A stretch of 64,000 nt of DNA from Rhodococcus marinonascens NBRC 14363 (GTDB taxonomy: Bacteria > Actinomycetota > Actinomycetes > Mycobacteriales > Mycobacteriaceae). The translations under genes were made by a program, and so were the position numbers. Shown here piece after piece: positions 9,557-17,608 of this stretch. Under the pieces are notes generated by a model. The model saw only the letters and a list, made by a program, of their open reading frames with translations, ran no database searches and had not been told where the DNA came from. Each line of letters starts with the position of its first letter. Position 1 is the stretch's first letter. Location of the stretch: assembly GCF_001894885.1 (NCBI RefSeq), contig NZ_BCXB01000009.1, positions 62,001 to 126,000 on the forward strand. Direction: 5' to 3'.

Positions 9557-9691
9557 GACAGAAGGGTATCGCATATCGAGTTGGAATGTCTATCCAATAC
9601 TGATACGGTATAAACTGACAAGCCATCGCAGAACGTTGTGAAATACTGATTGGATTGTCATCGCATATCGAGCATTCAAGCAAGGAGACAC
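9557..9691. promoter_or_regulatory. divergent repressor/excisionase control region
   Basis: The 135-bp gap between the divergent repressor and excisionase genes holds a 13-bp direct repeat ATCGCATATCGAG (9568-9580 and 9660-9672), a second direct repeat AATACTGAT (9597-9605 and 9642-9650), and an inverted repeat TTGGA-7-TCCAA at 9581-9597. These are plausible operators for the XRE protein. The region is AT-richer than its surroundings. A good ribosome site (AAGGAG) precedes the excisionase ATG. Confidence 0.6.
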
Positions 9692-9898
9692 ATGACCATC
9701 ACCGCGCGAAACCGTTGTGACCTCGCAACCCCGGTCGACCTCGCTCGCTATCTCCAGCGTCCCGTGCAGACGCTGGCGATGTGGCGTGCCAGGAGGAAGG
9801 GTCCCCGCTTCATCAAGTTGGAGAACGGGCACATCCGCTATAGGTGGAACGACATCGATTCATGGCTCGACGCGCAAGTCGAAGGGGTTGCGGCATAG
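9692..9898 (+). CDS. xis: excisionase / small MerR-like HTH protein
   Basis: A 68-aa protein of the AlpA/excisionase type: a winged helix-turn-helix with LATPVDLARYLQRPVQTLAMWRA, then GPRFIKLENGHIRYRWNDIDSWLD. Such proteins bind att-site DNA and steer the integrase to excision, or activate transcription. AAGGAG sits 7 bases before ATG 9692. It is divergent from the repressor, the usual arrangement. Confidence 0.82.
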   Translation: MTITARNRCDLATPVDLARYLQRPVQTLAMWRARRKGPRFIKLENGHIRYRWNDIDSWLDAQVEGVAA

Positions 9899-9902
9899 AA
9901 AC

Positions 9903-10310
9903 ATGGTCGAACCGACTGGACCAGATCAAGCGATGCACCTTGACGACTGCATCGATCGGTATCATCACGGAGTATCGAAGGAAACACCAAATCAAATGCT
10001 GCACAGTCCAACAACGAAAGGCATGGCTTGCACCGTCCATGCCAATGAACAGAAAAGCGCCCCGCGGGAACGAGACGCTTCTCACCAACTCAGTCGCTAC
10101 CAAAACGCTGATAGTCGAAATCGTACCGCAGACTCCGAGGATGCGACCACGGACGCAGCTGATCGCTTACTGTTGGCGGCATTTCGATACGGCCGTTTTC
10201 GTCTGGCTGCGCACTGTTCGGTGTGCAATAGCCGGCTCGTGGCTCCCACTTCTGTGAGCTGGCACGTGGGTCGGCGTTGCGCAGCCAAGCTTGAGGCTGG
10301 GACGGAGTGA
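9903..10310 (+). CDS. DUF6011-like small zinc-finger protein
   Basis: From ATG 9903 the product is 135 aa. Only the last third is recognisable: CSVCNSRLVAPTSVSWHVGRRCAAK fits the DUF6011 pattern (two Cys, a basic L/Sx loop, then G-R-x-C), a presumed zinc-binding module common on actinobacterial plasmids and phages. The first 75 residues are low-complexity and polar, so the true start may lie further in. The TGA overlaps the GTG start of the DUF3631 gene, which ties the two together in one operon. Confidence 0.55.
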   Translation: MVEPTGPDQAMHLDDCIDRYHHGVSKETPNQMLHSPTTKGMACTVHANEQKSAPRERDASHQLSRYQNADSRNRTADSEDATTDAADRLLLAAFRYGRFRLAAHCSVCNSRLVAPTSVSWHVGRRCAAKLEAGTE

Positions 10311-11647
10311 CACCACTCGACACCGCAGAGGCTTTCTACCGCCGCTACGCGGTCTTTCCTACCACCCACCACTACGCCGCACTTGCGCTATGGGTTGCCC
10401 ACACCTATGCAACAACGGCATTCTTTACAACACCGCGACTGTTTCTAGATTCTGCGGTTCCAGCGTCCGGGAAGACCCGCACACTGGAACTCATCGAGCT
10501 GACGGCGTTCAATCCACTACTCGCGTTCTCGGCGTCGTCCGCTTCAATCATGAGAATCATCGATGCGTCCGACCCCCCGCGAACAGTCATGTTCGATGAG
10601 ATCGACACACTCTTCGGGCAGGGTACATCGAGCCAGGCTCAAGAGATTACGGCGGTAATCAATGCTGGATACAAGCGTGGGGCGGTCGTGCCTCGCTGCG
10701 TTGGTGACGGAGGCAACATCAGTGTTGTTGAGTTGAAGGCTTTCGGGCCAGTCGCTCTGGCTGGCTTGCATTCGAATGTGCCGGAAGCGACCCGGAGTCG
10801 ATCGATTCACTTCCGGATGCAGAAGCGCAAGCCCTCTGAAAAGCTGGAGCCGTTCTATCGACGGGACGCGGAGGCGCTGATTGCTCCGGTTACAGAAGAA
10901 TTTGCTTCGTGGCTCACACCACACCTTGATAGCCTCGCGCATGCACGACCGCAAATGCCAAAGGGGGTGGAGGATCGACCTGCGGAAATCTGGGAGCCAC
11001 TGCTAGCGATTGCCGACCTTGCTGGTGGTGAATGGCCTCGGCGTGCACGAGAGGCGTGTCGTCATTTTGTTTTTTCGGATACTGGATACTCGAAGCCGGT
11101 TGGGCTCGAACTTCTTTCGGATATTCGATCGGTTTTCGGCGAGCAAGATCGAATGTCCTCTGGCGATTTGGTGACCGCCCTCCTTGGGTTACCAGACGCA
11201 GATTGGCGTGTCTACAAGGGCGGATTCCTCACGCAGTCGACGCTGTCTCGTCTTCTTCGACCGTTCGACGTCCGCTCCAAGACGATCAGGACCGCTGGGG
11301 GCACGGCTAAGGGGTACTCGGTCGCCGGGGACTTCGGTCTGGGAGAGGCGTGGGACCGTCATCTGCGACCAGATGATGGGGAATGTGAGCCCCCCGCATA
11401 CTCAGAACCCGTAACGCCCGGAACATCCGTAACTAGGCAGGTCGGAGTGGGTGAGGCTGTTACGGCCAGTGTGACGCCTCCCCGAACTGTTACGCCTGTC
11501 GCAACGCTAACCGTAGCGGAGAACATGCCCTCTAGCGGCAGCGTTACGCCTGTTACGCCCGTTACGGCTCCTGAGGATGCGGAGAAGATTTCCCCGGTCC
11601 AACAGTTGTTGGATGAGCAGTATCCAAGCGCATCGAGTATTGCATGA
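10307..11647 (+). CDS. DUF3631-domain ATPase of the element
   Basis: A 446-aa protein with a P-loop (AVPASGKTRTLEL, about residues 50-60), a Walker B-like VMFDEIDTLFG (about 95) and the DUF3631 region ending around residue 300 (ADLAGGEWPRRAREAC). DUF3631 proteins occur on actinobacterial plasmids and integrative elements and resemble the ATPase part of replication helicases; the exact role is not established. The C-terminal 90 residues are repetitive (VTPVxP type) and rich in Thr, Pro and Val. GTG 10307 overlaps the previous stop. Confidence 0.78.
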   Translation: MTPLDTAEAFYRRYAVFPTTHHYAALALWVAHTYATTAFFTTPRLFLDSAVPASGKTRTLELIELTAFNPLLAFSASSASIMRIIDASDPPRTVMFDEIDTLFGQGTSSQAQEITAVINAGYKRGAVVPRCVGDGGNISVVELKAFGPVALAGLHSNVPEATRSRSIHFRMQKRKPSEKLEPFYRRDAEALIAPVTEEFASWLTPHLDSLAHARPQMPKGVEDRPAEIWEPLLAIADLAGGEWPRRAREACRHFVFSDTGYSKPVGLELLSDIRSVFGEQDRMSSGDLVTALLGLPDADWRVYKGGFLTQSTLSRLLRPFDVRSKTIRTAGGTAKGYSVAGDFGLGEAWDRHLRPDDGECEPPAYSEPVTPGTSVTRQVGVGEAVTASVTPPRTVTPVATLTVAENMPSSGSVTPVTPVTAPEDAEKISPVQQLLDEQYPSASSIA

Positions 11648-11973
11648 TCGAGTGCGGGCAGTGCCAGCTGAACCCCTGTGCGTGCCGTTACGCGACGAAG
11701 TTACTCAAAGGCGGCCAATGGGCCGACAGAGGAGCTGAAGCGGCTGCGATGGGTAGAATGCAACTACCCATCGTTGATGGGCAGCAAACGTACCACTACT
11801 CAACGTGCCCATGCCTTAGGTGCTTTTCCATACGATCGAGTACCTTTTCGGCCTACCCGAATGCGTTGCTGCTTCCTAATCCGCCTGAAAGGTCGACGTA
11901 TATCACCGGCCCCCAAGGTGTAGAAATAGGTTCTGCACCCGCCTGTTCGAAGGGGTGTGCGTTCGCAAAGTAG
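11644..11973 (+). CDS. small Cys-rich hypothetical protein
   Basis: A 109-aa frame whose ATG overlaps the TGA of the DUF3631 gene (ATGA), suggesting translation by coupling. The N-terminus has a CxxC-4-CxC cluster (IECGQCQLNPCAC) that could bind metal; the second half has more scattered Cys and does not look like a known domain, so the downstream part may be out of the original frame. Function unknown. Confidence 0.4.
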   Translation: MIECGQCQLNPCACRYATKLLKGGQWADRGAEAAAMGRMQLPIVDGQQTYHYSTCPCLRCFSIRSSTFSAYPNALLLPNPPERSTYITGPQGVEIGSAPACSKGCAFAK

Positions 11974-12129
11974 GCACTGGGTCCGCAGAGGATGGGGAGT
12001 TGAAGGCGGGTAAGGCGAACGGTTGCAGATCTTCGCAGCCGTTCGCCCCACCGCAAGCAGTTCGCTGGCTGGCCTAGGCATCTTCACGTCCGTGCCGGTG
12101 ATCTCGATCCGGGCAGACGCACTTCTGTG

Positions 12130-12260
12130 AGCCCGGACGGATTGAGGTGGCGGCCAACCCGTCGCCGGTGTTGGCCATGACCAACCCGCGTTGGAGTTCG
12201 GCGAGCACCGAGAGCATCCCGTACATGGCGCGGCCCTCGGCGGTGCGGATGGCGCGATGC
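12130..12260 (-). pseudogene. fragment of a serine recombinase
   Basis: On the minus strand one can read RTAEGRAMYGMLSVLAELQRG followed by LVMANTGDGLAATSIR, the helix E region of resolvase-family recombinases. The catalytic N-terminus and the C-terminal helix-turn-helix are both missing, so this is a relic. Confidence 0.65.
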
Positions 12261-12289
12261 CACGACGCAGGGACACACGGACGCGGAAC

Positions 12290-12526
12290 TCAGCGGCCGT
12301 AGGGGCGATCCGGCAGCGGATTAGTTGTGTCACTGTCCCACGTCACGCGTTGATCCTTTGATGCGCCGACGACTTCGAGCGTGGCCTCTGCTGCGACCGC
12401 GATGCTTGCTTCCGTCGACGCCCCAACATATGTCGACATCAGATCGATATCTGTCGCCACACACCAGGCCCGGTCTGCAGGCCACCACATGTTGGGGCCG
12501 TGCCCCTGGAATGTGTTCACCGCTGC
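12290..12526 (-). pseudogene. C-terminal fragment of a conserved actinobacterial protein
   Basis: The minus-strand frame ending at 12290 contains MWWPADRAWCVATDIDLMST followed by YVGAS, a pattern I recall from the C-termini of a conserved actinobacterial protein of unknown role. The N-terminal part is absent, replaced by sequence of the coiled-coil relic on the other strand. Function unknown. Confidence 0.45.
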
Positions 12527-12533
12527 TCGGGGG

Positions 12534-13002
12534 TTGAGGGAGGAGATGACCGCCCTCGCCGCCGAACACACCGAGGTACTCGACCGGTGGCGCCAGGAGA
12601 TCGAGGCCGCCGAGACCGAGCACCGGCGACACGGTGGCCGAACAGCATCAACTCATCGAATCCCTACGCACCCGGAACACCGACCTCGGTGAGGAAAACA
12701 CCCAGATCCGCGGCGAAGCCGACCGGGCCGCCGCCGCAGCCACCGCCACCGCCACCGCCACCGCCACGATCACACTCCTCGAATCCGATCTCGATCAGGC
12801 ACGTGCCGCGATTGAGCCGGAGAGGGCGCGCGGCGACCATATCCGAGACGAACTCACCGGCGCGACAGCCGAACTCGCCACCCCTCACGCACACACCGAG
12901 GCCGCCCGGGAACGAGTCGAGGAATTACGCACGGACCTCGCCGAAGCCCGCAACCGCACCACCCGGCCGGCGGGTAGGAGGCCCAAGGGCGGGGTGGAAT
13001 GA
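12534..13002 (+). pseudogene. coiled-coil KfrA-like protein remnant
   Basis: Two overlapping plus-strand frames together give a long heptad-rich helix: LREEMTALAAEHTEVLDRW continuing in one frame to about 12650, then IESLRTRNTDLGEENTQIRG and similar repeats in the next frame to the TGA at 13000-13002. This resembles the coiled-coil half of KfrA-type plasmid DNA-binding proteins. The N-terminal DNA-binding domain is missing and a frame change is needed, so it is called a relic. A run of CCACCG hexamers near 12740-12765 encodes an Ala-Thr stretch. Confidence 0.45.
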
Positions 13003-13101
13003 CGCCCGAATGTCGGGGCGGGAGGCCGCCCCTGGGCGCAGTTCCGAGGGAGGTCGCGTGGGGTGTAGCCCGCCGGCTACGAGGTAGCCGGCTCCCGGTA
13101 T

Positions 13102-13279
13102 GGCCTACCGACATGCCCACCGCAACCGCGGCGTCCCGACTGGTCAGTCCGTTGGCGACTTCACGCCAGAACTGCCGTTCGACCTCCGGCCGAAGCGATG
13201 GCGCGCCAGGCGACTTCATCGGCGACCTGCCCGTCGGCTCCTTCATCCATCCCGCTGGCCTTCCCATCAACACCTCCAC
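13102..13279 (-). pseudogene. IS30-family transposase N-terminal fragment
   Basis: The minus-strand frame from ATG 13279 reads KSPGAPSLRPEVERQFWREV and GLTSRDAAVAVGMSVG, the N-terminal helix-turn-helix region of IS30-family transposases. The rest of the transposase, including the DDE core, is absent; a 9-bp perfect stem (GCCGGCTAC/GTAGCCGGC) at about 13072-13092 lies just past the break. Confidence 0.6.
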
Positions 13280-13448
13280 GATCGAGGTGTTGCGACAACC
13301 GGTCGAACCTGCCCAGTACCGATCGTGCTGTTTGGTGTTAGAGTCCCCGATTGTCCATATCCGTCGGATAAAGAAGGCAATGCGGGAGGGAGCGATGAAT
13401 GACCCGTTCGCAGTTACCTTTCAGAAATTTCCAGGAAGTAGGTGCATC

Positions 13449-14132
13449 TTGAATCACAGTTCATGGCAAGGACATCGGACGGGCGCCGCGCGTTTCTTCG
13501 GAGCCGTCGCGGTAGCGGCGACGCTCACGGTTACCGGTGCAAGCATAGCCGGCGCAGCTCCGTCCGTTGCCCCGTCCACCACCGAAGAAGCGGCCGAATC
13601 CGCTCCGGCGTCGGAATTGCCCGCAACGTCCGTTGCCCCGTCCACCACCGAAGAAGCGGCCGAATCCGCTCCGGCATCGGAATTGCCCACAACGTCCGTT
13701 GTGCCGACCGAAACGCCTGAGGACCAGGCTGAAAAAAGCTCTTCCGCGCTGGAGGCCCTCGCCGCCCTCACCAATACGGTTCGGTCCAACGCTACCGGGG
13801 CGTGTTTGGACGACAGTTCATTCGGACTCCGCGCATTACCGTGCAACGGACTCACTTATCAGCGGTGGAATTTGATCCAGTTTGATCATATTGCACAGTT
13901 TGAGATACAGAGTTTGTCCACTGGGCGGTGCCTTGATGACAGCACCTTCGGTCTACGAACTGTCGACTGTAATAACCAAAGTTATCAGAGGTGGGCCATA
14001 TTCAGCAAAACAGGCGGCGTGGAGATCTCGAACCGGGCCACTCTTAAGTGTCTCGATGATAGCGGCCTCGGACTTCGCGCCATCGCCTGCAATGATGGCC
14101 AGTTCCAAAAATGGGGCATTACTCCATCCTAG
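13449..14132 (+). CDS. exported ricin-type beta-trefoil lectin, copy 1
   Basis: A 227-aa exported protein. A Sec signal (GAARFFGAVAVAATLTVTGA ending near ASIAGAA) is followed by a Pro/Ser/Thr/Glu linker carrying two exact 22-residue repeats starting with TSVAPSTTEEAAESAPASEL or a close variant, and then a three-part ricin-B trefoil. Each subdomain ends with a QxW-type motif (YQRWNL, YQRWAI, FQKWGI) and has a CLDDS core, so sugar binding is likely. TTG 13449 is chosen because it aligns with the ATG of the second copy; ATG 13395 with GGGAGG upstream is the alternative. Confidence 0.78.
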   Translation: MNHSSWQGHRTGAARFFGAVAVAATLTVTGASIAGAAPSVAPSTTEEAAESAPASELPATSVAPSTTEEAAESAPASELPTTSVVPTETPEDQAEKSSSALEALAALTNTVRSNATGACLDDSSFGLRALPCNGLTYQRWNLIQFDHIAQFEIQSLSTGRCLDDSTFGLRTVDCNNQSYQRWAIFSKTGGVEISNRATLKCLDDSGLGLRAIACNDGQFQKWGITPS

Positions 14133-14269
14133 AAGCGGCGAGTCCGACCCGACCTTACGTCACTGGCCATGGCCCGGCCAATGGTTCATAGCTGGACAGC
14201 CATGGCTCAGCGCACTCCCCGTTCGACTTGAAACGGAAATCGGTTCCACATTTTCGTCTGACCACCGAG

Positions 14270-14372
14270 GCGAGATGCATGAGTATGCACTGGTCGGCAC
14301 AATCCGCCCTGAGGTTCCGGAGATTCAACCGTTGGATCGGCAATCCAAGCCGCCGATGAATCCCAGCATGTA
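14270..14372. repeat. degenerate island repeat, copy A
   Basis: First copy of a roughly 100-160-bp repeat starting GGCGAGATGCATGAGTATG and continuing through a GAGGTTCCGGAG block. Copies B and C lie at 15528 and 16014 in the same orientation. No intact reading frame is shared by all three. Confidence 0.6.
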
Positions 14373-14427
14373 ATGCCAGGGACGGCGATCACAGTAGTTC
14401 GTAGGAATTCTTGAAAGGAATGGGTGC

Positions 14428-15126
14428 ATGAATCGCAATTCACAACGAGAACACGAGTCCAGGCAAGGCCATCGGACGGGCGCCGCGCGTTTCTTCGGAG
14501 CCGTCGCGGTAGCGGCGACGCTGGCGGTTACCGGTGCAAGCATAGCCGGCGCAGCTCCGTCCGTTGCCCCGTCCACCACCGAAGAAGCGGCCGAATCCGC
14601 TCCGGCATCGGAATTGCCCACAACGTCCGTTGCCCCGTCCACCACCGAAGAAGCGGCCGAATCCGCTCCGGCGTCGGAATTGCCCACAACGTCCGTTGTG
14701 CCGACCGAAACGCCTGAGGACCAGGCTGAAAAAAGCTCTTCCGCGCTGGAGGCCCTCGCCGGTCGCATCAATACGGTGCAGAACCGAGTCACCGGGGCAT
14801 GTTTGGACAACAGTTCATTCGGACTCCGCGCATTTTCGTGTAACGGCCTCGATTTTCAGCGGTGGAACTTCCTGTTTACTGATGATCTTGTTTATGTGGT
14901 GCAAAATTTGTCCACTGGACTGTGCCTTGATCACAGCACTCAGAACGGTCTACGGGCCCTCGGCTGCAACACTGGTAGTGTTAGTCAGCGGTGGGTCGTT
15001 ATGGACCTAGGTAACGGCATTCAGTTCCAGACTGTGCTAAACAACAACTGTCTCGATGACAGCGGCCTCGGGCTTCGCGCAATCAGCTGCAATGGCGGCC
15101 AGTACCAACGCTGGAACCTCTATTAA
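14428..15126 (+). CDS. exported ricin-type beta-trefoil lectin, copy 2
   Basis: A 232-aa paralogue of the gene just upstream. The signal peptide and the Ser/Thr/Pro linker (two 22-residue repeats) are almost identical at the nucleotide level, whereas the lectin domain has diverged (three motifs FQRWNF, SQRWVV, YQRWNL and cores CLDNS, CLDHS, CLDDS). Near-identical leaders with variable binding domains suggest recent duplication or gene conversion with altered ligand choice. GAAAGGA precedes ATG 14428. No enzymatic domain is fused, so the protein is a stand-alone binder. Confidence 0.85.
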   Translation: MNRNSQREHESRQGHRTGAARFFGAVAVAATLAVTGASIAGAAPSVAPSTTEEAAESAPASELPTTSVAPSTTEEAAESAPASELPTTSVVPTETPEDQAEKSSSALEALAGRINTVQNRVTGACLDNSSFGLRAFSCNGLDFQRWNFLFTDDLVYVVQNLSTGLCLDHSTQNGLRALGCNTGSVSQRWVVMDLGNGIQFQTVLNNNCLDDSGLGLRAISCNGGQYQRWNLY

Positions 15127-15176
15127 TTCGGACGAATCGAACGTTCGGACCGAGTGTAAATCAGGATAGATCCCGA

Positions 15177-15216
15177 ATGGTGGGAACCGACCTTAACAGG
15201 GGTCGGCTCCCACCAT
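15177..15216 (+). terminator. terminator after the lectin pair
   Basis: A 16-bp stem with one mismatch (15177-15192 with 15201-15216) and an 8-base loop lies 50 bases after the second lectin stop. There is no long T-run. Confidence 0.7.
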
Positions 15217-15527
15217 CGCTCCGTGTGCTCGATCATCGCGACCAGTACTCCTGCACGGTAGTGGTCAAGGCGTCACGGGCGGGGGCGGCGACCGTTGACG
15301 GCGGCGTAGTTGATTCCCTGCGCTCCATCCATCGACGCCCGTCTTGTGATTGAGGCTCAAAGATCCAGTAGTCGGATCAGTCAGCAACCGGGCCATTCTT
15401 CGTAGCGATCGGCGTCACGTGTAACAGGGAACCGCAAATTCTCGGGACCTGGACCGTTGACGGCTCAGCGACTTCCGCCGCTCGTATTGAAATAGAAAAG
15501 TGGCCCACGGGTGCCGTCTGGGTGCCT

Positions 15528-15680
15528 CGGCGAGATGCACGAGTATGTGCTGGGCTTCCGATCCGCCATGAGGTTGCGGAGGTTCAACCTTCGGATCGCC
15601 GCCCCAAGTCGCCCGCGAATTCCAGAAGGTCCTTCCACGAACTCAATGCCTGGAACCGGTTCCGATCGAACGTAGTGGCG
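15528..15680. repeat. degenerate island repeat, copy B
   Basis: Second copy, starting GGCGAGATGCACGAGTATG, preceded by GTCTGGGTGCCTC and followed by a GGAACCGGTTCCGATCGAAC block. It is closer to copy C than to copy A. Confidence 0.65.
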
Positions 15681-16013
15681 CGCAATGCCTGGAACCTGTT
15701 CCGATCTATCGTTGTGCTCCATGCCTCATGGTATCAACTCCATCTCGGAGGGCCTGGCTCTTCTCATACAGCCGCCGCCCGGACACTTTTCGACGCAACC
15801 GCTGGGATCAGATCCGCGCGAGAATGTCTGTCGTCTCACCTCCGAGCGTGTAGCCGTAGATCTGTACGGTGTACTTGTCGGCATCGGCCCAGGTCTTACC
15901 AGCTATTGTGGCCCGATCCTCCGCTGTCGCCCATGCGCGCTTCCCGTAGACACATCCTGACCAGCCTCGAATTGAAATAGGAGAGGGGTCCGCACGTGCC
16001 GTCCCGGGTGCCT

Positions 16014-16165
16014 CGGCGAGATGGGCGAGTACGTACTAGGCTTCCGATCCACCATGAGGTTCCGGGGGCTCAGCCTTCGAAGCAGTGACCCAAGCCGCCT
16101 CGAATCCCAGAAGGCCCTTCGATGAACTCCAAGCCGGGAACCGGTTCCGATCGAACGTAGTACGC
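16014..16165. repeat. degenerate island repeat, copy C
   Basis: Third copy, starting GGCGAGATGGGCGAGTACG, again preceded by CGGGTGCCTC and ending in GGAACCGGTTCCGATCGAAC. The A-rich stretch TTGAAATAGGAGAG just before it also precedes copy B in similar form. Confidence 0.65.
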
Positions 16166-16273
16166 TATTTTAACTCCGAGCGGTGAAGTCGATATGTTGT
16201 GCCTACAGAGGTTGAACATTCCCAGGCCTCGGCCGTACAAATCCAAGTCTTCCGAACTTTCGAGGTTGCACAC

Positions 16274-16915
16274 ATGGCAGGGTGGGGACAAGTAGTAGAA
16301 AAGCTTGCCTGCAGCGCAGCTGGGTGCGAAAGGCCTTCTGCTGTTCGTGGGTACTGCCAAATGCACTACAAACGGATACGGGCAGGACGCCTGGTCGAGG
16401 AGTCCCGACAAGTCGGGGATGCCGACGGTTTCGGCAACTACGGGGTAATCGATGAAACGGCTGATGGTTTGCTGTGCCACGAGTGCGGAGCCCGTGCGCG
16501 TGGACTTGGCGTGCATGTGTACAAGCAGCACGGTATGACCGCTCGCGAATACAAAGTGCAGCACGGGTTTCCAGTCCGTAAGAGCCTGTTGCCGATCGAT
16601 ACTCAAGAGCTGCTGGCAGCGAAAGCGCGCGAACGCGTCGGTACACGGGGCTGGCAGAACCTGGTGGACGCCCGGAACCCCATCGCCGCCGCAGCGGCGC
16701 GGACGCCGTCGTCGTTCAATCGAACGGGCGCATCAGCTCTCGCAGCAGGAGCTGTCGCAGCAATGAACGGGAAGCGGACCCGAAAGGGCATAGTCCGAAC
16801 CTGTCCCATCTGCGGAGCGTGTTGGTGCCCGCTACCCCCTGCTGGCTACAAACGCAGAACATGCTCAGCTGAGTGCTGGAGTACGCTCTTGTCTCAGAAG
16901 CGGCGCAGCCGATAA
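16274..16915 (+). CDS. MucR-like zinc-finger protein
   Basis: A 213-aa protein with three Cys-rich regions: CSAAGCERPSAVRGYCQMHY near the N-terminus (a small zinc-knuckle type often next to HNH or homing-type domains), LLCHECGARARGLGVHVYKQ with HGMTAREYKVQHG in the middle, which matches the Ros/MucR zinc-finger fold, and CPICGACWCP with CSAEC at the end. It probably binds DNA; target unknown. ATG 16274 is chosen because domain similarity begins there; the frame is open to 16199. It stands alone within degenerate sequence. Confidence 0.62.
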   Translation: MAGWGQVVEKLACSAAGCERPSAVRGYCQMHYKRIRAGRLVEESRQVGDADGFGNYGVIDETADGLLCHECGARARGLGVHVYKQHGMTAREYKVQHGFPVRKSLLPIDTQELLAAKARERVGTRGWQNLVDARNPIAAAAARTPSSFNRTGASALAAGAVAAMNGKRTRKGIVRTCPICGACWCPLPPAGYKRRTCSAECWSTLLSQKRRSR

Positions 16916-17029
16916 ACTTCCGTCGGACGCTCTCCCGATCGGGCCGATCATCGAGCGGGGCTACGACGTCGGCGCTCTCGGTGCCGCGATGGCCGGTCAC
17001 GCACGACCGTAGCGGCCGTGCGTGACCGG

Positions 17030-17360
17030 CGAGTTGCGCCATCGGGTCGTCCGGGTTCGAGGAGTCGATGTGGATCGGGTCCGCGCAGGTTCCGTACCCC
17101 GATCCCGCGTTCGCGCAGGTCGTGGATCAGGTTCAGGGTGTCGCGCACATTCCGGCCGAGCCGGTCGAGGGTGTGGACGACGATGACGTCGCCGTCGCGG
17201 GCGTACTCGAGCAGTGCGGTCAGCCCGGGGCGGTCGGTGGTGGCCCTGGACTTGCGATCGACGTAAATCCGGTCCGCCGCGATACCGGCCGCGGTGAGGG
17301 CGTGGAGCTGCCGATCGAGGTCCTGTTTCGTCGTCGAGACACGCGCGTCTCCCAGCTACA
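17030..17360 (-). pseudogene. serine recombinase N-terminal fragment
   Basis: The minus strand reads [20 protein letters not shown] with the catalytic Ser, then [20 protein letters not shown] and [18 protein letters not shown], all typical of resolvases. A one-base frame change near NLR leads to [18 protein letters not shown] and then the sequence stops matching at a 13-bp perfect inverted repeat around 16992-17030. The C-terminal part is absent. Confidence 0.7.
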
Positions 17361-17545
17361 CGCCGCCGAGCGTATCGAAAGTTGTGGCCGTAGCATTTTT
17401 TCGACATACGGTTTCGGAATGAACTCCTGTGGGGGAGTGATCGATGGTAATGGGTCTTAAAAACGATCCATTAGTGAGAATCAGTTACGAAGCGACGGCG
17501 TGCGAGTCCATGCTGGCAGGCCTCGCCGACAAGCGTCTTGTAATC

Positions 17546-17599
17546 CCATCTCAAAACAACTAGTCTCACATTCATCGTTTTGTCGGGATTATGAGATGG
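17546..17599. repeat. inverted repeat upstream of the serine recombinase
   Basis: CCATCTCA (17546-17553) pairs with TGAGATGG (17592-17599) and CAAAAC (17552-17557) pairs with GTTTTG (17577-17582). The dyad lies directly before the recombinase gene and ends in its ribosome site, so it could be a res/crossover site, an operator, or both. Confidence 0.45.
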
Positions 17600-17608
17600 A
17601 GGTATTGC

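Larger units (their letters stand above)
15217..16198. other. degenerate non-coding stretch with two repeat copies
   Basis: No intact gene is visible. The stretch holds repeat copies B and C and, on the minus strand at about 15808-15995, a short open frame with AWATAEDRATIAGKTWADA and YTVQIYGYTLGG that has the look of a coding relic but matches no family I recognise. The sequence around 15645-15720 repeats the phrase AATGCCTGGAACC twice. Confidence 0.5.
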
